From Spirochaetales bacterium (GTDB lineage Bacteria > Spirochaetota > Spirochaetia > DAHUYW01), in NCBI GenBank assembly GCA_027306915.1, contig DAHUYW010000020.1:1-64000 (forward strand): 64,000 nt of DNA. Reading direction: 5' to 3'. Shown here in pieces: positions 63,701-64,000 of this stretch. Under the pieces are notes generated by a model. That model had not been told where the DNA came from and searched no databases. It saw only the letters and a list, made by a program, of their open reading frames with translations. The position numbers and the translations under genes were made by a program. How positions within the stretch are numbered: the stretch's first letter is position 1; each line of letters starts with the position of its first letter.

Positions 63701-63892
63701 GTGCCCATGCCGGACCACATGCGCGAGCAGATGCCCGATCTCATGCCCAAGGTGATGGCGAACCTTATGCCTTTCATGCTTCCCGATGTGGTGCCGCTCG
63801 TGAGCGATCCGCTCGTGAGCTACCTGCGGGGAGGGGAAGCCGCACGAGAATCGGCTTCCGCCGAGATCGGAGGAGTGCCTCAGGGCAAATAG
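60755..63892 (+). CDS. FAD-linked dehydrogenase fused to [4Fe-4S] and CCG domains (GlcD-GlcF/D-lactate dehydrogenase type)
   Basis: 1045 residues. FAD_binding_4 domain (about 60-200, YPTSAPGSTVGGWLAQGGAG), FAD-oxidase C-terminal domain (to about 460), two [4Fe-4S] motifs (CSQCGYCVEEC near 512, CTTCELCDRVC near 563), then two cysteine-rich CCG domains of the GlpC/HdrD type (GCTASYVEQD...CCG near 650-680 and CHIGRASG...CCG near 778-812). This combines GlcD- and GlcF-like parts in one chain. It likely oxidises a 2-hydroxyacid (lactate or glycolate) and passes electrons to quinone. The last 140 residues are rich in Met and Pro and are not part of known relatives that I can name. AGGAGG precedes ATG 60755. 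Confidence 0.88.
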   Translation: MVILSPTAAESLKELFGPRVNFRKTERRLYGHDVAAMPSLVHPLVGDTTPDGVVQPQSEEELIALAQWAVANRIALTPRGKATSGYGGAVPVKRGLVVDFTRMRRLLSVDAAGQTVTVEPGMTWKKLEEALAPQGLALRLYPTSAPGSTVGGWLAQGGAGLGSYEYGWFRDNVVQARVVLPNGGSWEFRGEELELVSDAEGITGLIASVTLRVQPLATLDVMALAFPDAARLQGAVEALVASELPIWSLHFINPRMAALRNQSPLREHVGHPVEERVTLPEKYVVILAFRERDAGAVRSAVPALVRPFAGELLSQRVAEHEWEHRFNLMVMKRLGPSLVPSEVVVPLRTLGSALSEMERKVRQPLVKEGVIVRAGEGGDPEAVILGFIPSDQRRFGYNLVFGLSLSVMKIAERHGGRPYSTGIYFPARAAEVLGGERVRRLRRFKSEIDPSALMNPGKVIGGGLIGKALNLAGLFEPLIRPFGNAVATRVGERPTKDRGEVPGEVAWNAYACSQCGYCVEECTQFAGRGWESQSPRGKWFWLRELLEGKERWDQFMVDSFLACTTCELCDRVCSEGLPIEPSWMKLRGKLVPDKKGMTFPPFEVMASSIEKEGNIWAGYRSDRTAWFPEELKGRHGPGTRAQAVYFAGCTASYVEQDIGLAAVHLLDEAGAEFTYLGEKENCCGTPMLVAGKWELFAETLRKNVAAVRESGADTVITSCPACDMMWRQVYPRWAKKLGIEYGIKTRHYSELVAEQIKAGRFRFKKPVGDLKVSWHDSCHIGRASGVYEAPREVIKAIPGVELVEMAHNRENGYCCGSVLTLIKEPQVAHDLGARRLQEAVDAGADALLALCPCCQFQLRVSDEKRQMKMPVHDLAAFACRALGYKLPDPRPEVLSQWRTFEAMIALMTPRGFADLMGTMWPELLDAMPLRMGAMMRALGRAGRFGGAMLAAMKRLFPVLFPLLLPGMMAKVMPRMLERIAEAVPMPDHMREQMPDLMPKVMANLMPFMLPDVVPLVSDPLVSYLRGGEAARESASAEIGGVPQGK

Positions 63893-63906
63893 AGGAGAAT
63901 AGCAAC

Positions 63907-64000
63907 GTGAAGAGCTTGAAAAGCATCCTGGGCCCCATGCGGGTACCCTTTCTCATCCTTGCGCCGGTCTGCGTCCTTTTGGGGATCGGAAGCGCCGTCT
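63907..64000 (+). CDS. UbiA-family prenyltransferase, 5' part
   Basis: Partial: 31 codons from GTG 63907 to the window edge. The first residues (LKSILGPMRVPFLILAPVCVLLGIGSA) match the first helix of UbiA/MenA-type prenyltransferases. GAGGAG lies upstream. As it is 14 bases after the dehydrogenase gene, it is in the same operon and may supply menaquinone or a related lipid. Too short to say which prenyl acceptor is used. Confidence 0.6.
   Translation, partial: MKSLKSILGPMRVPFLILAPVCVLLGIGSAV

Overview
The window is a 64 kb, GC-rich (roughly 60 %) chromosomal segment of a free-living Gram-negative-type (diderm) bacterium. A spirochaete (Spirochaetota, Spirochaetales-like) is the best guess. 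Two sugar-binding proteins have signal peptides ending in FAGGQSES or YATGSKEG with no lipobox cysteine, a form common in spirochaetes, and the gene mix (ROK regulators, several sugar ABC systems, family-1 solute-binding proteins) fits. This is inference from sequence style; no 16S gene is present. No rRNA, tRNA, CRISPR array, prophage or insertion sequence was found.

Layout. 0-12.3 kb: a chemotaxis receptor, a YeiH-type membrane protein, a small methyltransferase, two small membrane proteins (DUF4389, DUF4870), a broken M48 peptidase, a class III nucleotidyl cyclase fused to membrane and coiled-coil regions, an acyl-CoA ligase, an alkaline-phosphatase-superfamily hydrolase and a secreted protein. 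12.3-15.4 kb: family B DNA polymerase II (minus strand) and thioredoxin. 15.4-22.7 kb: a mannoside locus (GH2 beta-mannosidase, binding protein, two permeases, ROK repressor). 22.7-27.4 kb: LMW phosphatase plus fructosamine/ribulosamine kinase (a protein-deglycation pair), rpsD, ribokinase and a PlsC-like acyltransferase with a zinc ribbon. 27.7-32.5 kb: prkA-yhbH-spoVR stress operon. 32.7-40 kb: histidine kinase and NtrC-type regulator, followed by a sigma-54-type promoter and an ABC sugar operon with two binding proteins. 40.2-41.2 kb: wreck of an FtsH-like AAA gene. 41.2-50.6 kb: LysR/YeiH divergent pair, intact ftsH, a UMF1-family MFS transporter, an RlmI-like rRNA methyltransferase, a second acyl-CoA ligase and a small unknown protein. 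50.6-53.8 kb: a third sugar ABC system (minus strand). 54-57.2 kb: ring-cleaving dioxygenase, MalY C-S lyase with RidA, dCMP deaminase. 57.4-64 kb: radical SAM/SPASM protein, HemY-type protoporphyrinogen oxidase, PadR regulator, a 1045-residue FAD/Fe-S dehydrogenase with a methionine-rich tail, and the start of a UbiA-type prenyltransferase, which together suggest tetrapyrrole, quinone and redox metabolism.

How the genes work together. Three complete sugar ABC importers with different controls (ROK, two-component/sigma-54, and a palindromic operator) point to a carbohydrate scavenger. Redox and carbonyl-damage repair recur (thioredoxin, deglycation pair, RidA, quinone/thiol-type dioxygenase). 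Recurrent sequence-level features are: a family of about 45-70 bp palindromic repeats found as two pairs, several start codons only 9-11 bases from a -10 hexamer (possible leaderless mRNAs), TTGCCT as a -35 element, and low-complexity in-frame insertions inside otherwise conserved enzymes.
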